64,000 nt of DNA. Source: Haemonchus contortus. Lineage: Eukaryota; Nematoda; Chromadorea; Rhabditida; Trichostrongylidae. This document shows, one piece after another, positions 54,201 through 60,518 of the stretch (positions within the stretch are counted from its first letter, which is position 1; each line of letters begins with the position of its first letter). The position numbers and the translations under genes were made by a program. The notes beneath the pieces are model-generated. The model searched no databases. It had not been told where the DNA came from and saw only the letters and a program-made list of their open reading frames with translations. The stretch spans positions 6,492,491 through 6,556,490 of the forward strand of contig LS997566.1 of NCBI GenBank assembly GCA_000469685.2, read 5' to 3'.

Positions 54201-57200
54201 ATGAATTTGAGGCCCCGCGTATACCATATCTGGCACTATTAGGCCGGAAAAAGCCTAGTCAAGGAGTTATAAAGGTTCAAAGATTGGCCCGTGTGAATCC
54301 TCGGACGAGTTTCACCGGCATTGTAGAAGCTGCACCGATCACAAGGGAACCCATGTAGGGAGTTCAAACAACTTGTCATGACCCATAGCGACAGTGAAAG
54401 ACAGTTCTGTACAGTTCTGGCTTGATGTAGTCAGCTCTTTGCGCAATTGCAATAACTGAAACCTCGTCCGAATACCCCTTCCATGTTATTTCCGTCATGG
54501 CAATCTCGTTCAACCTCTATTTTCCCTACTTTTGAGAAGCCATATTTTTCTCAAAATCGGCGAATTTTCTCGCTTTCTCCGATGAACTGTTCCCAATCCA
54601 TATTTCCGCTTTTCGAATAAAAACGAGTACCTCAAAATTATCGTGAACTGTGCTTTTAAATATTCGAATGAGCATGCGAAGATATTTTTCAACACATTCC
54701 TTACACCGCTAAGCTTGACCCTGCTGATCCTGCGCAGCCAGTGAGCAATGACTTCAACAAATATCGCTGTCAATCCTAAATTTTGAAAGAATCCAGACAA
54801 GAGGGAACCCTTGCGGCTCATTTGGACTGGCTTGTATAACTAGTATAATACGAGTCCCCAAACGCTTTGGATTTGATGATTACTCACTTGTTGGGCGGCA
54901 AATGAATTTATACGTACTGATTTCAGCTACTCATCCAATCATCATTGAAATTGTTCATTAATTAGTGACGTCCGTATCTTTTTGGGTCAAGGTAGGCGGC
55001 CTAAAAACGATTAGCGGAGGAAAATTCCGAACGTTCACGAAAATGCTGTAAAGTTTTAAAAAGTGAAGAGGGACGTTCGGAGTAGTTCCAAGATTCCAAT
55101 CACTCCCGTGATTTAGAATCTAACTAGTTGAGATTAGACCACGGGGAGCACCAGCATTCTGCTGCAGGGCTAGTGGAATGTGAACTGGGACACCCTTATG
55201 GAGTTACTTTTACAGTAACAGTTTTTCTCCTTTTTATTACTGAAGTGACGGGTGAAAGTCCGACTGCCTGTCCTCTTCCAGTCCCACAGGATTTTTTCGA
55301 ATTCAACCGGCGCTTTTTCAGAATATGCTGAAACACTTGCCGAGTTCGTTGCCAGCTGATGACTATGCATTGGTCAAGCGAGCTCATGAGGTGATGACAT
55401 CGCAAGCGTCAAGGATCAACGACGAAAAGAAACGTGCCGAACATGCCGAAAGGGTTGAGCAGCTGCAAGCGGCTATTCAAAAATGGACAGTCGATAAGGT
55501 GAGTTGAAGAACGACAGCAAAGATCTAACTCCCCTTGTCCAGCAGCATGACCGAATTCAGAGTTTGCTTGTCTCTACGGACGGGTTGGAAGGGAGAGAGG
55601 GTAGGGCTATGTTGCTCTCCTTCATGTTTTTCGAACTTCTGTCTTATTTTTCAAGTAACTTCATAAAATTCATCATTTTCTCCAACGGCACCATTTCAGG
55701 AAGCTGCCAATTTGTCAGCTTACGGTGAACTCCTTCTCGAAGCTCCATTCCGTCTGGCCGGCTCCAAGAACACCCGTTTACTGTTCCTCTTTGAAGAGAT
55801 GTTGCTGATTGTGAAACAAAGAAACTCCAATTACATCTGCAAGGACTATATTATGGTGAGTTTGACAAGCTGGGCTAGATACTACTCTTGATTACTACTG
55901 AAGGAAGTTGTAAAAGAGCATTTCAACTGCTGAACGTTTGAGTCGGTCGAGCGGAGTTTTCAGTTTTAATAGGACATTTGCTTGACGAAATCAATCCGTG
56001 GCGATTTTAGTCTTCCAATCTGATGCTGAATGAATCCATCTATCCCGAGGAACCGCTAGCGTTTCAAGTGCTATCGTTCGACAATCCACGTGCTCAGTAC
56101 ATCTTCCTCGTGAGTCTCTTTACTGGTCCTTTTTGAGCAAACTCAAAGTTGCCAAATACTGGCTCTGGGGTACATTTTGGTGATTTTTCGTGAATGACTT
56201 TTGCAGAATTTCCTTACCAAATCGAAAACTACCGTTGAAAATTTGAAAATTCGTTTTTTTTTCACTTTGCGGGACCCACTTGGAAATTGTAGTATTCAGG
56301 CGTCATCAGCTGATCAGAAACGTACTTGGATGATTGAACTGAAGAGGATGATGCTAGATCATTACGGTATTGAAATACCGGAGAAGACCAAGCAGTTGAT
56401 GTTAAGCATGGATAACACTCAACGTGTTGCATTCGGAAGGCCTGAATTTGCTGAGGGTGAGGATATCAGTCAGATCTCATTTTCTGCTGTGATCTCAGAA
56501 CTGGGAAGTAGTTCTTAATCTTGACTTATCACAAATTCAACAGAGTTGTTTCAGTGTCCATAAAAAATCACAAGCGGGTGCCGAAGTACTTGGAGAAACG
56601 GCGTAAGAGCGTGGATAAGAGTACCAGTGATCAGAACCGACGAAGAAGTCTATCGGCATCCCGGTTACTGGGAGCCAGCAAGGTAAGTAGCCGAGTGAGT
56701 AGTTACGAAAATTCAGCGAGTATTGAAACCCACACATATTGAGCTGACATTTAATATTACAGAGTCATAAAAAGAAGAATTTTCGGAGAAAAAATAAAAT
56801 TGTTTGGTTGTTTTATTATACCCTATATTCTATTTTTATTTATTGAGTTATTTTCTGATATTTTTCAATTTTTTCTTGCACTGAATAAAGTTTTCAGACA
56901 TCTTTGGTGTCCGACTCGTCGCGATATAAACTTTTCGGAGTTCCCGAACCGGTACCGAAGTGCAATTGCCATATGGCCTCAATTCCTGGCCCTAGCGGAG
57001 AAGTAACGTCAGCGGTGAGTCTCGACCGAAAGATCATTACTTTGGGGAGGGATGGATTCAGAAGAAATTTGCTCCATCTTCGATTTTCATAGTCACCTTT
57101 CCGATTATCGCTTCCCTTATATTGGCTGGGTGCAGACGGAATTAACTAAGAAAATTACTGCAATACTATCCCCTAACTCTCTGTTGCTCAGAATTGTTTG

Positions 57201-59641
57201 GACCAGTATTTCCTCTTTCTAAAAGTCCCAAACTCATTTTCTTTGAAAGTTTTTTTTCTGATCATTTATATAAACTTCATCTAAATCATTCCAGCGCGTC
57301 TCAAGTACGGCCAACAAAGTTCCCGTAGCACGTACACTTTCCGCTTCGACAATTATCTTCAACGGTGGAGTGGAAACGGTTCAGTCGCCACCTCCTCCTG
57401 AGGCAGTTATGTCATCTCGAAGTCGATATCAAATGGCCCGAAATAAGAGAGGACTACCGCCAAAGTGTGAGGTTGGTGAATGGCTCAGCGCCCTACAATT
57501 ATGATCATAAATATCAACGGGTTTGCCAGAAACTCACAAAAAACGCCCATCATCCTTAATCTTACGGGGAGAGTGTGGTACCTCTGTCTGATAGGGTTGT
57601 TTGGCTGAGCTCGGAAGGCGTAACCAACGGACCCGCCAGTCTCAATCCCGATTCCTTTCCAGAGTTGAGACTTTTTAGTAGCTGCTGTAGATGACATGAC
57701 GATGACCCTACTGTATTTCCATTCAATTTCAGTCGCGTTCCTCATCCTCACGTCGCATCGACTGTGAAGAAATTGACGAGACCTTTGATGAGCTGTTCAA
57801 AGAGCTTGTCCTGGTCGGTAACACCAGCCCTAAAGTGCAGGTTAGCCACACATTTTTGCTTTTAGCAATAACTTTAAGTCATTCGGTGACTTTTGATTGT
57901 CAACAATCATATTTTTGTATTCTTCTGTCCCTTGATGGCAAATTTGATGTGTAGGACACCAAGATCTATTGCGAGTTGGAGGATAAAAGGTGTTACGTTA
58001 AGATTTTTGTTGTTCACGTCGCTGCACCTGAACACCAGAAGTTAGGTACTTTTGTGCGACAAGTATCTATGCCCGCAGTGAATAACCTCGTTTTTTTTAG
58101 AGTAATATGTATTTTACTGTACTTTTTACTGAGATGCTCAAGTCAGTGTTTGCTGAGGGATATTAACGGTCTTACGCTTTGAGTAGGGTGGACATATGGC
58201 TCTTTTTTAGGCTAAATCAGCTGTATGCACCTCGTCCCATCCGACCGACTCTGCCATCCAAGATATTCTCGCATGGCGACAACAGGCGGTAAAAAATAGT
58301 CGCTCCAAGTCTCTTACCAGACTCGACGAATTTCATCATGCTGTGGGAGAACCTAGGAGAGATGAATGTGATGTAATATCGGAGTCCTGCTATCCAAGTG
58401 GACACCAACAGTGAGTGAATAGTCCTATATTCCTTACACTTGCTTTATTTTATTTTTTTATTGATTTGTTTGGCTTTGCTGTAGTACCCGATGCAAACAT
58501 CATATGGTCTCAAAAAGACTGGGTATAATTCATGGGCGAATACTCGATATCGATATAGGAGACATTTGCGGGAATTCATGGCACCATCGATCATATAAGC
58601 TAGACCACGAGGGTGCTCAGCCTAGCTTTTTCACGATCGGAGATTGAAGGGAGGGGTGGGTGTCCTCTGTGGTGCAGTGGATGTGTGCGATGGCCAGAAA
58701 AGAAAGTATAAGTGGAGATCCTGTACAGATTCTATGATATGAAAGGTCATTACGGCTAACCGACGACCTTGGGATGACGAATACTGGAGTTTCAATCTGT
58801 GGTGGACCACAGGAGTGAATGCTTCACTTTTGTCGAAGGAGTGAGAATAAAGCCTTTTTTGGTTTTATAAACTAAAAAAAAACTACGTTGAAGGAATCCA
58901 AGGGACAAAGGGAAGGGGTGGGAAAGGCTGGGTGGAAAAATATGGTTCTGTGGGGTGAGCAGCCTGTCCTTTGGTTGACGATTGTCTCGTGTCTACTCCT
59001 TTGCTCCTTGCTTGTGCTTTTGTGGCATCAGATGCCATTAAGGTGGGGTAGTTATCTGGAGGAACATTGGTCCTGAGCATCTTTATCAACGATAGGCTCG
59101 GTCTGTGAGAGTTTGCCCTGTTCTAGATAAATTTTGAGTAAGATGATATTCACTGTCCGCCCTTTTTTACTACTACCATGGTCCCTAAAGTACGTATTTT
59201 TCTACGAGAAGCTCTGGATTCAAAAGTTTCTTTCAGGGCTGAACGCCGTTTTTCAAAAATCGACCAGATGAAAAGGCTTCGTGCTAAGAAATACAACATC
59301 GGCGACACTTCTGAGGTGAATTTTTGGCGAAACTTTTTTTATCGGCCATGTGTTCAAGCAGATTTCACTAATCCGATGTGTTCCAGCTTCTTCATGGTAA
59401 TTGCACGCGTATTTCCTTGAACGATCGTTCGGCGACGATCATCGAAGTGGACTCTCCCCGAGGTGACCGAGGCGATTTCCCACTGATCGACGACGACGTG
59501 GCATCTCCGAAACGACTATCTGCACGTCAACGAACCCCTCTGACGGTAGAACAAGCAGCTCAGCTGGATCAGTTCATTCCAGCGACACCACCTGGAGTGG
59601 TGAAGTCAATGATTAGGCAGATTGAGACCACTGGTCCCTGA
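12128..59641 (+). CDS. PLEKHG-like Rho guanine nucleotide exchange factor (DH-PH), whole gene span
   Basis: This is the span of one gene assembled from 21 exons (listed separately); the interior is mostly intron. Every junction I accept keeps the reading frame and uses GT..AG sites, mostly GTGAGT/GTAAGT donors and TTTCAG-type acceptors. The exception is one doubtful step after exon 5. With the small exon pair 5/5b the product is 939 residues, without it 916. The DH domain covers about residues 232-430, with the helix motif YLLKPVQRILKYHLFIE at its core. The PH domain covers about 455-560 and ends in the conserved Trp helix (RTWMIELKRMML). The following IPEKTKQLMLSMD and HKRVPKYLEKRRKS segments resemble vertebrate PLEKHG1/2/3. 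DH domains load GTP onto Rho/Rac/Cdc42 GTPases and PH domains position them at membranes; both are family knowledge. Which GTPase is used cannot be read here. The Ser/Arg-rich ends are likely disordered regulatory regions. Confidence 0.9.
12271..13878 (+). other. intron 1
   Basis: This intron is 1608 bases, from GTTGGT to TTTTTTCAG. It contains one copy of the dispersed GCGCCATG motif (12464-12477) and a T-rich TTTA microsatellite near 13648-13683. I see no supported gene inside. Confidence 0.6.
13648..13683. repeat. (TTTA)n-like microsatellite
   Basis: An imperfect run of TTTA and TTCA tetranucleotides lies in intron 1. It is a simple repeat with no sign of function. Confidence 0.6.
13879..14037 (+). 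CDS. RhoGEF exon 2
   Basis: The exon is 159 bases (53 codons), phase 2 in and phase 2 out, between TTTTTTCAG and GTGAGC. It encodes a Thr/Ser-rich stretch (LSTESTLTLTEKETTPTPVN) followed by a basic run (ILRRRRCNGQGNPRRNY). This is probably a disordered linker with a possible basic sorting signal. Phase match to exons 1 and 3 is the main support. Confidence 0.75.
14038..16119 (+). other. intron 2
   Basis: This intron is 2082 bases. It holds an 11 bp perfect inverted repeat (14478-14488 with 14519-14529) and a reverse copy of the dispersed motif at 15496-15510. No gene is supported. Confidence 0.55.
14478..14529. repeat. inverted repeat, 11 bp arms
   Basis: CAGGCGGTGAG (14478-14488) and CTCACCGCCTG (14519-14529) are perfect complements with a 30-base spacer, inside intron 2. 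Confidence 0.65.
16120..16248 (+). CDS. RhoGEF exon 3
   Basis: The exon is 129 bases (43 codons), phase 2/2, between TTTCTTTCAG and GTGGGT. It encodes IMAPDESIMILKQQSGLIDT, then a Ser/Arg/Lys-rich segment (SPRSKILRRKSSRKEKD). The latter has RRKSS and SSRK patterns of the kind phosphorylated by basophilic kinases; that role is inference. It is part of the N-terminal region before the DH domain. Confidence 0.75.
16249..17818 (+). other. intron 3
   Basis: This intron is 1570 bases and carries a near full-length tRNA-derived SINE (16668-16936) about 420 bases below exon 3. The rest shows no supported feature. A 124-codon minus-strand frame at 16292-16666 has no recognisable content. Confidence 0.55.
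16668..16936 (+). mobile_element. tRNA-derived SINE, near full length (copy 2)
   Basis: This is the best-preserved copy. It has GGAGGTGGTGTGGTGGC at the 5' end, an A-box-like TGGCGGGTGGCG and a perfect B box GGTTCGAACCC at 16716-16726. The body has CATCTGGGAGGATAAAAGCA and the tail is TTTATACTTTATCC. Its internal promoter looks intact. It lies in intron 3 in sense orientation. Confidence 0.85.
17819..17896 (+). CDS. RhoGEF exon 4
   Basis: The exon is 78 bases (26 codons), phase 2/2, between TAATTCAG and GTTAGT. It encodes SPLPMVITPPVLLNRTKSCS followed by LCCRER. A Pro-rich TPPVLL and a Cys pair (LCC) are visible. It is the last exon before the giant intron. Confidence 0.7.
23381..23411. repeat. 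perfect 13 bp hairpin
   Basis: AATCCATCCAAAC (23381-23393) and GTTTGGATGGATT (23399-23411) flank a five-base loop. Just after it GGTCAATTTTA occurs twice. Role unknown. Confidence 0.75.
26364..26380 (+). repeat. (CAG)n microsatellite
   Basis: Five CAG units followed by CAACC, in the giant intron. Confidence 0.7.
28826..29158 (-). CDS. possible small gene in the giant intron, BH3-like C terminus
   Basis: On the minus strand a TTTTTGTAG acceptor at about 29159 opens a 110-codon frame ending at a TAG (28826-28828). The frame also continues upstream to an ATG at 29200. An internal ATG gives about 105 residues (MQYPMVFDSSPLHSYRFTNK at the start). The product is very polar, with a Ser/Lys/Gln-rich middle (SRSSSHQSKEQQQKTEP). 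It ends SSQELFMQIGDNLNRWVH. F-M-Q-I-G-D-N-L-N fits the h-x-x-h-G-D-x-h-N core of BH3 peptides, as in mammalian BIM and NOXA. Size is similar to nematode EGL-1. BH3 motifs are short and arise by chance, and I see no clear upstream exon or AATAAA downstream, so this is a tentative gene. Confidence 0.25.
   Translation of the reverse strand, partial: RSPSMQYPMVFDSSPLHSYRFTNKITVTKTKKVPEGARDLSRSSSHQSKEQQQKTEPFEAAVPQKIVRNQPKVTRSSHLRNSKNSNKTGHQLSSQELFMQIGDNLNRWVH
31530..32110 (-). pseudogene. coding-like remnant, unknown
   Basis: On the minus strand successive frames are open with protein-like content, but breaks lie between them. Examples are SIFGSRDLFESNKLLRSQGV, then DQLMKKLSWDSLEAATSLQR, then NMDLRPNKANSNKLYDRVHI. 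This looks like a decayed gene or transposon fragment. I do not recognise the family. Confidence 0.25.
32850..33105 (+). mobile_element. strongly decayed SINE copy
   Basis: CTCGGGATTGAGTCTCAG corresponds to the B-box region, followed by CTCGAGCCAACCGAGTCCTC and CCGGACTCACTAAAGATGAT, which match the SINE body. A TTTCAG and GTAAGT at its edges mimic an exon but belong to the element. Confidence 0.5.
39384..39560 (+). mobile_element. SINE fragment (3' body only)
   Basis: ATTCGAGCCAACCAAGGCTT, CCAGACTCACCTGGGAGGAT and CTTGTACATGGACCGGCTGC align with the body of the full copies. The tRNA-like head is missing or unrecognisable. Confidence 0.6.
39990..40322 (-). pseudogene. coding-like stretch with nuclear-signal-like motif
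   Basis: A minus-strand frame of 110 codons begins just after TTTCTGTAG and ends TGA at 39990. It has KTKKRKVE, similar to a classical nuclear localisation signal, then RISKRRLEQTREKMEPEFKK. The same frame is open upstream to about 40580, broken only by the TAG that forms the acceptor, and it reads ENFVGRTFKGRFEKKKFSSF. Other frames and the plus strand nearby are also unusually open, which weakens the call. No family is recognised. Confidence 0.25.
42814..43223 (+). mobile_element. MITE-like inverted-repeat element, copy 1 (410 bp)
   Basis: The ends are GCATAGTTCACGATA (42814-42828) and TATCGTGAGCTGTGC (43209-43223), 13 of 15 bases complementary. From 42857 on it matches the copy at 54159-54652 closely, for example ATCCTCGGACGAGTT and GGAACCCAT. 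It has no transposase frame, so it is likely a non-autonomous DNA transposon. A plus-strand frame inside (42947-43216) is incidental. Confidence 0.7.
45711..45782 (+). mobile_element. SINE head, truncated
   Basis: GGAGGTGGTGTAGCGGCGAG and the B-box region GGGTTTGAATCCC (45760-45772) match the two full copies. The body is absent after about 45782. Confidence 0.7.
46140..46610 (+). repeat. degenerate tandem repeat, three units of about 155-163 bp
   Basis: Anchor sequences recur in order: TCTCCTCACAAGCCAGTCT (46208), TCTCCTCACAGGACCGTCT (46371) and TCTCTGAAGCCAGTCTTT (46524). Between them TTCTTTGTCCTTTAGGAG and TTCTGTGTCTTTCAGAAG correspond. Unit limits are approximate. Confidence 0.6.
47653..47688. 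repeat. AT-rich hairpin, 16 bp arms with one mismatch
   Basis: ATTGATATTATTGATC (47653-47668) and GATCAATAAAATCAAT (47673-47688) surround a four-base loop. Confidence 0.7.
48148..48195. repeat. perfect 18 bp GC-rich hairpin
   Basis: CCGCCGGCCGCTTTGGTG (48148-48165) is exactly complementary to CACCAAAGCGGCCGGCGG (48178-48195), with a 12-base loop. It is far more GC-rich than its surroundings. Confidence 0.85.
49312..49345 (+). repeat. (CCT/CTCCT)n microsatellite
   Basis: A pyrimidine-only run of CCT and CTCCT units near the 3' end of the giant intron, about 180 bases before exon 5. Confidence 0.7.
49527..49587 (+). CDS. RhoGEF exon 5 (possibly alternative)
   Basis: The exon is 61 bases, phase 2 in and phase 0 out, from CTGTTTCAG to GTGAGT. 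It encodes SCPPSDDMPPTSLTSTRFSE plus E, a Ser/Pro/Thr-rich segment. Only one frame is open and it matches exon 4. The phase-0 end does not fit exon 6 directly, so it needs the 8-base microexon at 49625, or it is skipped (exon 4 joins exon 6 in phase). The internal ATG could also serve an alternative transcript. Confidence 0.5.
49588..50488 (+). other. intron between exons 5 and 6
   Basis: It contains the 8-base microexon candidate (49625-49632). A weak SINE-like trace (GCATGGCCCGGGGATCAAAT) lies near 49800. No other feature is supported. Confidence 0.45.
49625..49632 (+). CDS. possible 8-base microexon 5b
   Basis: CTGGCAAG lies between ACACTGCTTAG and GTAACG. Eight bases convert phase 0 to phase 2, exactly what is required between exons 5 and 6. 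The upstream intron would be only 37 bases, which is at or below the usual minimum, so this is a weak call made on phase alone. Confidence 0.2.
50489..50563 (+). CDS. RhoGEF exon 6
   Basis: The exon is 75 bases (25 codons), phase 2/2, between GGGCTACAG and GTGAGC. Only the phase-2 frame is open. It encodes SARSSLRSSDGGEDQQNNRD then SGLV, a Ser-rich acidic linker that leads into the DH domain. Confidence 0.7.
50564..51113 (+). other. intron 6
   Basis: This intron is 550 bases, GTGAGC to ATATTTTCAG. A reverse copy of the dispersed motif lies at 50868-50880. Minus-strand frames here show no recognised content. Confidence 0.55.
51114..51255 (+). CDS. RhoGEF exon 7 (start of DH domain)
   Basis: The exon is 142 bases, phase 2 in and 0 out, between ATATTTTCAG and GTGAGA. 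After a Ser-rich stretch it encodes HIDRIAIELFDTEKAYVDDL then YAIIQ, which matches the first conserved helix (CR1) of DH domains, where the Glu contacts the Rho switch regions. It is strong evidence for the family. Confidence 0.9.
51256..52143 (+). other. intron 7
   Basis: This intron is 888 bases and carries a decayed SINE body at 51820-51985. Confidence 0.6.
51820..51985 (+). mobile_element. decayed SINE body
   Basis: CAGACTGGTTGGGAGGGTAG, GAAGCACTGGCTT, ACAGGCCACATACGCAATCA and AATCGAATGCGGGG align in order with the full SINE copies. About 30 extra bases lie after the third block. The head is absent. Confidence 0.55.
52144..52293 (+). CDS. RhoGEF exon 8 (DH domain)
   Basis: The exon is 150 bases (50 codons), phase 0/0, between ACTTTTAG and GTAAGT. 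It encodes GYLNFLVDHRDELGVTLDDI followed by SSLFGCIERIYAFNRKLLQQ and LDSADLDCVK. The DISSLFGCIERIYAFNRKLL part is the typical second DH helix (DV..LFGNIEEI..FN..LL). Confidence 0.92.
52294..53517 (+). other. intron 8
   Basis: This intron is 1224 bases, GTAAGT to TATTCCAG. No gene or repeat is recognised. Confidence 0.6.
53518..53588 (+). CDS. RhoGEF exon 9 (DH domain)
   Basis: The exon is 71 bases, phase 0 in and 2 out, between TATTCCAG and GTATGT. It encodes MSRCFVENAGKFEDYIVYCT then NYH. This is the conserved F-x-Y-x-x-Y-C-x-N-Y helix region of DH domains, as found in PLEKHG proteins. Confidence 0.9.
53657..53807 (+). CDS. RhoGEF exon 10 (DH core, CR3)
   Basis: The exon is 151 bases, phase 2 in and 0 out, between GTTCCAG and GTGGGT. 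It encodes MIATLAELQQLPHMAAALAH and then LPLSAYLLKPVQRILKYHLF. The L-x-x-x-L-L-K-P-V-Q-R-I-x-K-Y helix is the most conserved DH signature and forms the GTPase-binding face. The Lys and Leu positions that matter for exchange in the family are present. Confidence 0.95.
53808..55321 (+). other. intron 10, carrying a MITE
   Basis: This intron is 1514 bases, from GTGGGT to GCTTTTTCAG. It contains the longer copy of an inverted-repeat element (54159-54652), on the same strand as the copy in intron 4. Confidence 0.75.
54159..54652 (+). mobile_element. MITE-like inverted-repeat element, copy 2 (494 bp)
   Basis: CACAGTTCACGATAA (54159-54173) and TTATCGTGAACTGTG (54638-54652) are perfect 15 bp inverted ends, and weaker similarity extends about seven bases outward. 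The interior from 54288 matches the copy at 42857-43230. This copy has about 84 extra bases after the left end. It has no coding capacity, so it is a likely non-autonomous DNA transposon whose source is not in the window. Confidence 0.75.
55322..55498 (+). CDS. RhoGEF exon 11 (end of DH domain, linker helix)
   Basis: The exon is 177 bases (59 codons), phase 0/0, between TTTTTCAG and GTGAGT. It encodes NMLKHLPSSLPADDYALVKR, then AHEVMTSQASRINDEKKRAE and a long charged helix ending AAIQKWTVDK. This is the last DH helix plus the DH-PH connector, where family members carry a similar A-x-x-x-x-N-E/D-x-K-R-x-x-E pattern. Confidence 0.92.
55700..55855 (+). CDS. RhoGEF exon 12 (PH domain, first half)
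   Basis: The exon is 156 bases (52 codons), phase 0/0, between CATTTCAG and GTGAGT. It encodes AANLSAYGELLLEAPFRLAG, then NTRLLFLFEEMLLIVKQRNS and YICKDYIM. The strands GELLLEAPFRL and RLLFLFEEMLLIVKQ are the first PH beta strands; the F-LFEEMLLI pattern is typical of RhoGEF PH domains. Confidence 0.92.
56011..56109 (+). CDS. RhoGEF exon 13 (PH domain, middle)
   Basis: The exon is 99 bases (33 codons), phase 0/0, between GATTTTAG and GTGAGT. It encodes SSNLMLNESIYPEEPLAFQV then LSFDNPRAQYIFL, the middle PH strands. Confidence 0.88.
56300..56456 (+). CDS. RhoGEF exon 14 (PH end and PLEKHG motif)
   Basis: The exon is 157 bases, phase 0 in and 1 out, between TATTCAG and GTGAGG. It encodes ASSADQKRTWMIELKRMMLD then HYGIEIPEKTKQLMLSMDNT. 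The first part is the C-terminal PH helix with its invariant Trp. The second resembles the N/DH-x-x-x-IP-x-K-A/TK-x-x-x-LxMD segment just after the PH domain in PLEKHG1-3. Without splicing, the frame would continue to a stop at 56518, so a truncated isoform through intron retention is conceivable. Confidence 0.9.
56555..56682 (+). CDS. RhoGEF exon 15
   Basis: The exon is 128 bases, phase 1 in and 0 out, between TGTTTCAG and GTAAGT. It encodes VSIKNHKRVPKYLEKRRKSV followed by Ser/Arg-rich sequence (RRRSLSASRLLGASK). The PKYLEKRRKS basic segment is a further PLEKHG-like feature, and RRRSLSAS is a good basophilic-kinase or 14-3-3 type site (inference). Confidence 0.88.
56898..57014 (+). CDS. RhoGEF exon 16
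   Basis: The exon is 117 bases (39 codons), phase 0/0, between AGTTTTCAG and GTGAGT. It encodes TSLVSDSSRYKLFGVPEPVP followed by KCNCHMASIPGPSGEVTSA. It is a tail segment with Pro/Ser content and no recognised domain. Confidence 0.85.
57295..57471 (+). CDS. RhoGEF exon 17
   Basis: The exon is 177 bases (59 codons), phase 0/0, between CATTCCAG and GTTGGT. It encodes RVSSTANKVPVARTLSASTI, a proline run SPPPPE that could bind SH3 or WW domains (inference), and SRSRYQMARNKRGLPPKCE. Confidence 0.85.
57733..57840 (+). CDS. RhoGEF exon 18
   Basis: The exon is 108 bases (36 codons), phase 0/0, between AATTTCAG and GTTAGC. It encodes SRSSSSRRIDCEEIDETFDE then LFKELVLVGNTSPKVQ. The acidic amphipathic helix EEIDETFDELFKEL is the most ordered-looking piece of the tail. 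Confidence 0.85.
57841..58210 (+). other. intron 18
   Basis: This intron is 370 bases. A short open stretch at 57957-57996 after GTGTAG was considered as an exon but does not keep phase. Nothing else is visible. Confidence 0.6.
58211..58410 (+). CDS. RhoGEF exon 19
   Basis: The exon is 200 bases, phase 0 in and 2 out, between TTTTTTAG and GTGAGT. It encodes AKSAVCTSSHPTDSAIQDIL, then AWRQQAVKNSRSKSLTRLDE, and ends PSGHQ. Reading straight through gives a TGA one codon later, so the splice at GTGAGT decides between a short and a full C terminus. Confidence 0.82.
58411..59236 (+). other. intron 19
   Basis: This intron is 826 bases with T-rich tracts. A GGTGCAGTGG tRNA-like head near 58671 may be a decayed SINE start. 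An AATAAA at 58845-58850 could serve a shorter transcript ending after exon 19. Confidence 0.45.
59237..59315 (+). CDS. RhoGEF exon 20
   Basis: The exon is 79 bases, phase 2 in and 0 out, between TTTCTTTCAG and GTGAAT. It encodes QAERRFSKIDQMKRLRAKKY followed by NIGDTSE, a basic helix. Confidence 0.82.
59387..59641 (+). CDS. RhoGEF exon 21 (terminal, stop TGA)
   Basis: The exon is 255 bases including the stop, phase 0 in, after GTGTTCCAG. It encodes LLHGNCTRISLNDRSATIIE, an acidic stretch (VDSPRGDRGDFPLIDDDVAS), and ends QLDQFIPATPPGVVKSMIRQ then IETTGP. No known C-terminal domain is recognised. The clean stop and T-rich sequence that follows mark it as the last exon. Confidence 0.85.
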   Translation, partial: LLHGNCTRISLNDRSATIIEVDSPRGDRGDFPLIDDDVASPKRLSARQRTPLTVEQAAQLDQFIPATPPGVVKSMIRQIETTGP

Positions 59642-60450
59642 GAGAATGATTAGGGCACATTTAAGGCCTTCCATGTATGAAGCCTTTCTCTTCAGTACAA
59701 TTAGGTATAGTTTGAGGAAGTGTCATTCAGTGTGCAGTACCCGCTTTCATGGTCCCTTCCCCTGTTGTAAAAAATATATTTAAATACGGTTTATTTTATG
59801 AATATGCCTGACAGTAAGCGCATATCGTACCACTGCTCTTTACATCTTTCCGCATCTTCTGATCTGCACTCCTGAATTCTGGCATTTCCGTGACTACTCG
59901 ATAGTTTTAGAATGTTCTGCTGTTGTTTCTGGGATTGTTTCTGTTTCCTTAACTTGTTCTGATATTTGTAAAGGCGCTTGATTACACATTGCCCTTGGCA
60001 TGTTCACTTTTTGTCGGTTTAATGTTTGTTCTGTGCTGCGAGTGTGTGTGTCCTCCTACAGTCGACCCACCAAATACAATTTTTTTTGCTATGCAAAATT
60101 ATATTTCCGGTGTTATATTCATATGTGTACAAATTATATATGTAACAAATACTAAATGATTTGTAATAATTGTTTGTGTGTGTTAAATTTGGTATTTGTC
60201 TCCATTAATATACATTTCACCATCTCTTACTATACGTATCACATCATCCATACATCTGAACTCGTCAAATACGTATACACTTTTATGTGGTGGCAAATGT
60301 GCATGCATTTGTTGTAAGAATATTATTATGGAACATTAAATCATTTGAATTCATATTCTTTCTTCACATATATTCGAAAGGGTGGTCTGCCATCATTTCC
60401 CTGTAAAAGAACAAATAAAAAAGTACATAAAAATTTCAAAAAAAATGATT
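59642..60450 (+). other. 3' UTR and flank of the RhoGEF gene
   Basis: This is AT-rich sequence with no open frame. There is no perfect AATAAA close to the stop. AATATA-like sequence occurs near 59769, and the first AATAAA on this strand is at about 60413. Either could end the transcript. Confidence 0.4.
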
Positions 60451-60518
60451 AAGCAAGTAAGTATCTTGGCCGTGCCAAGAGCCAAACTCTTATTTTGGCT
60501 TTAAGAAAGTCCAGACAC

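Noticed and set aside
57957..57996. Short exon candidate in intron 18 (DTKIYCELEDK)
   Set aside because: It leaves a phase that fits neither exon 19 nor any nearby acceptor.
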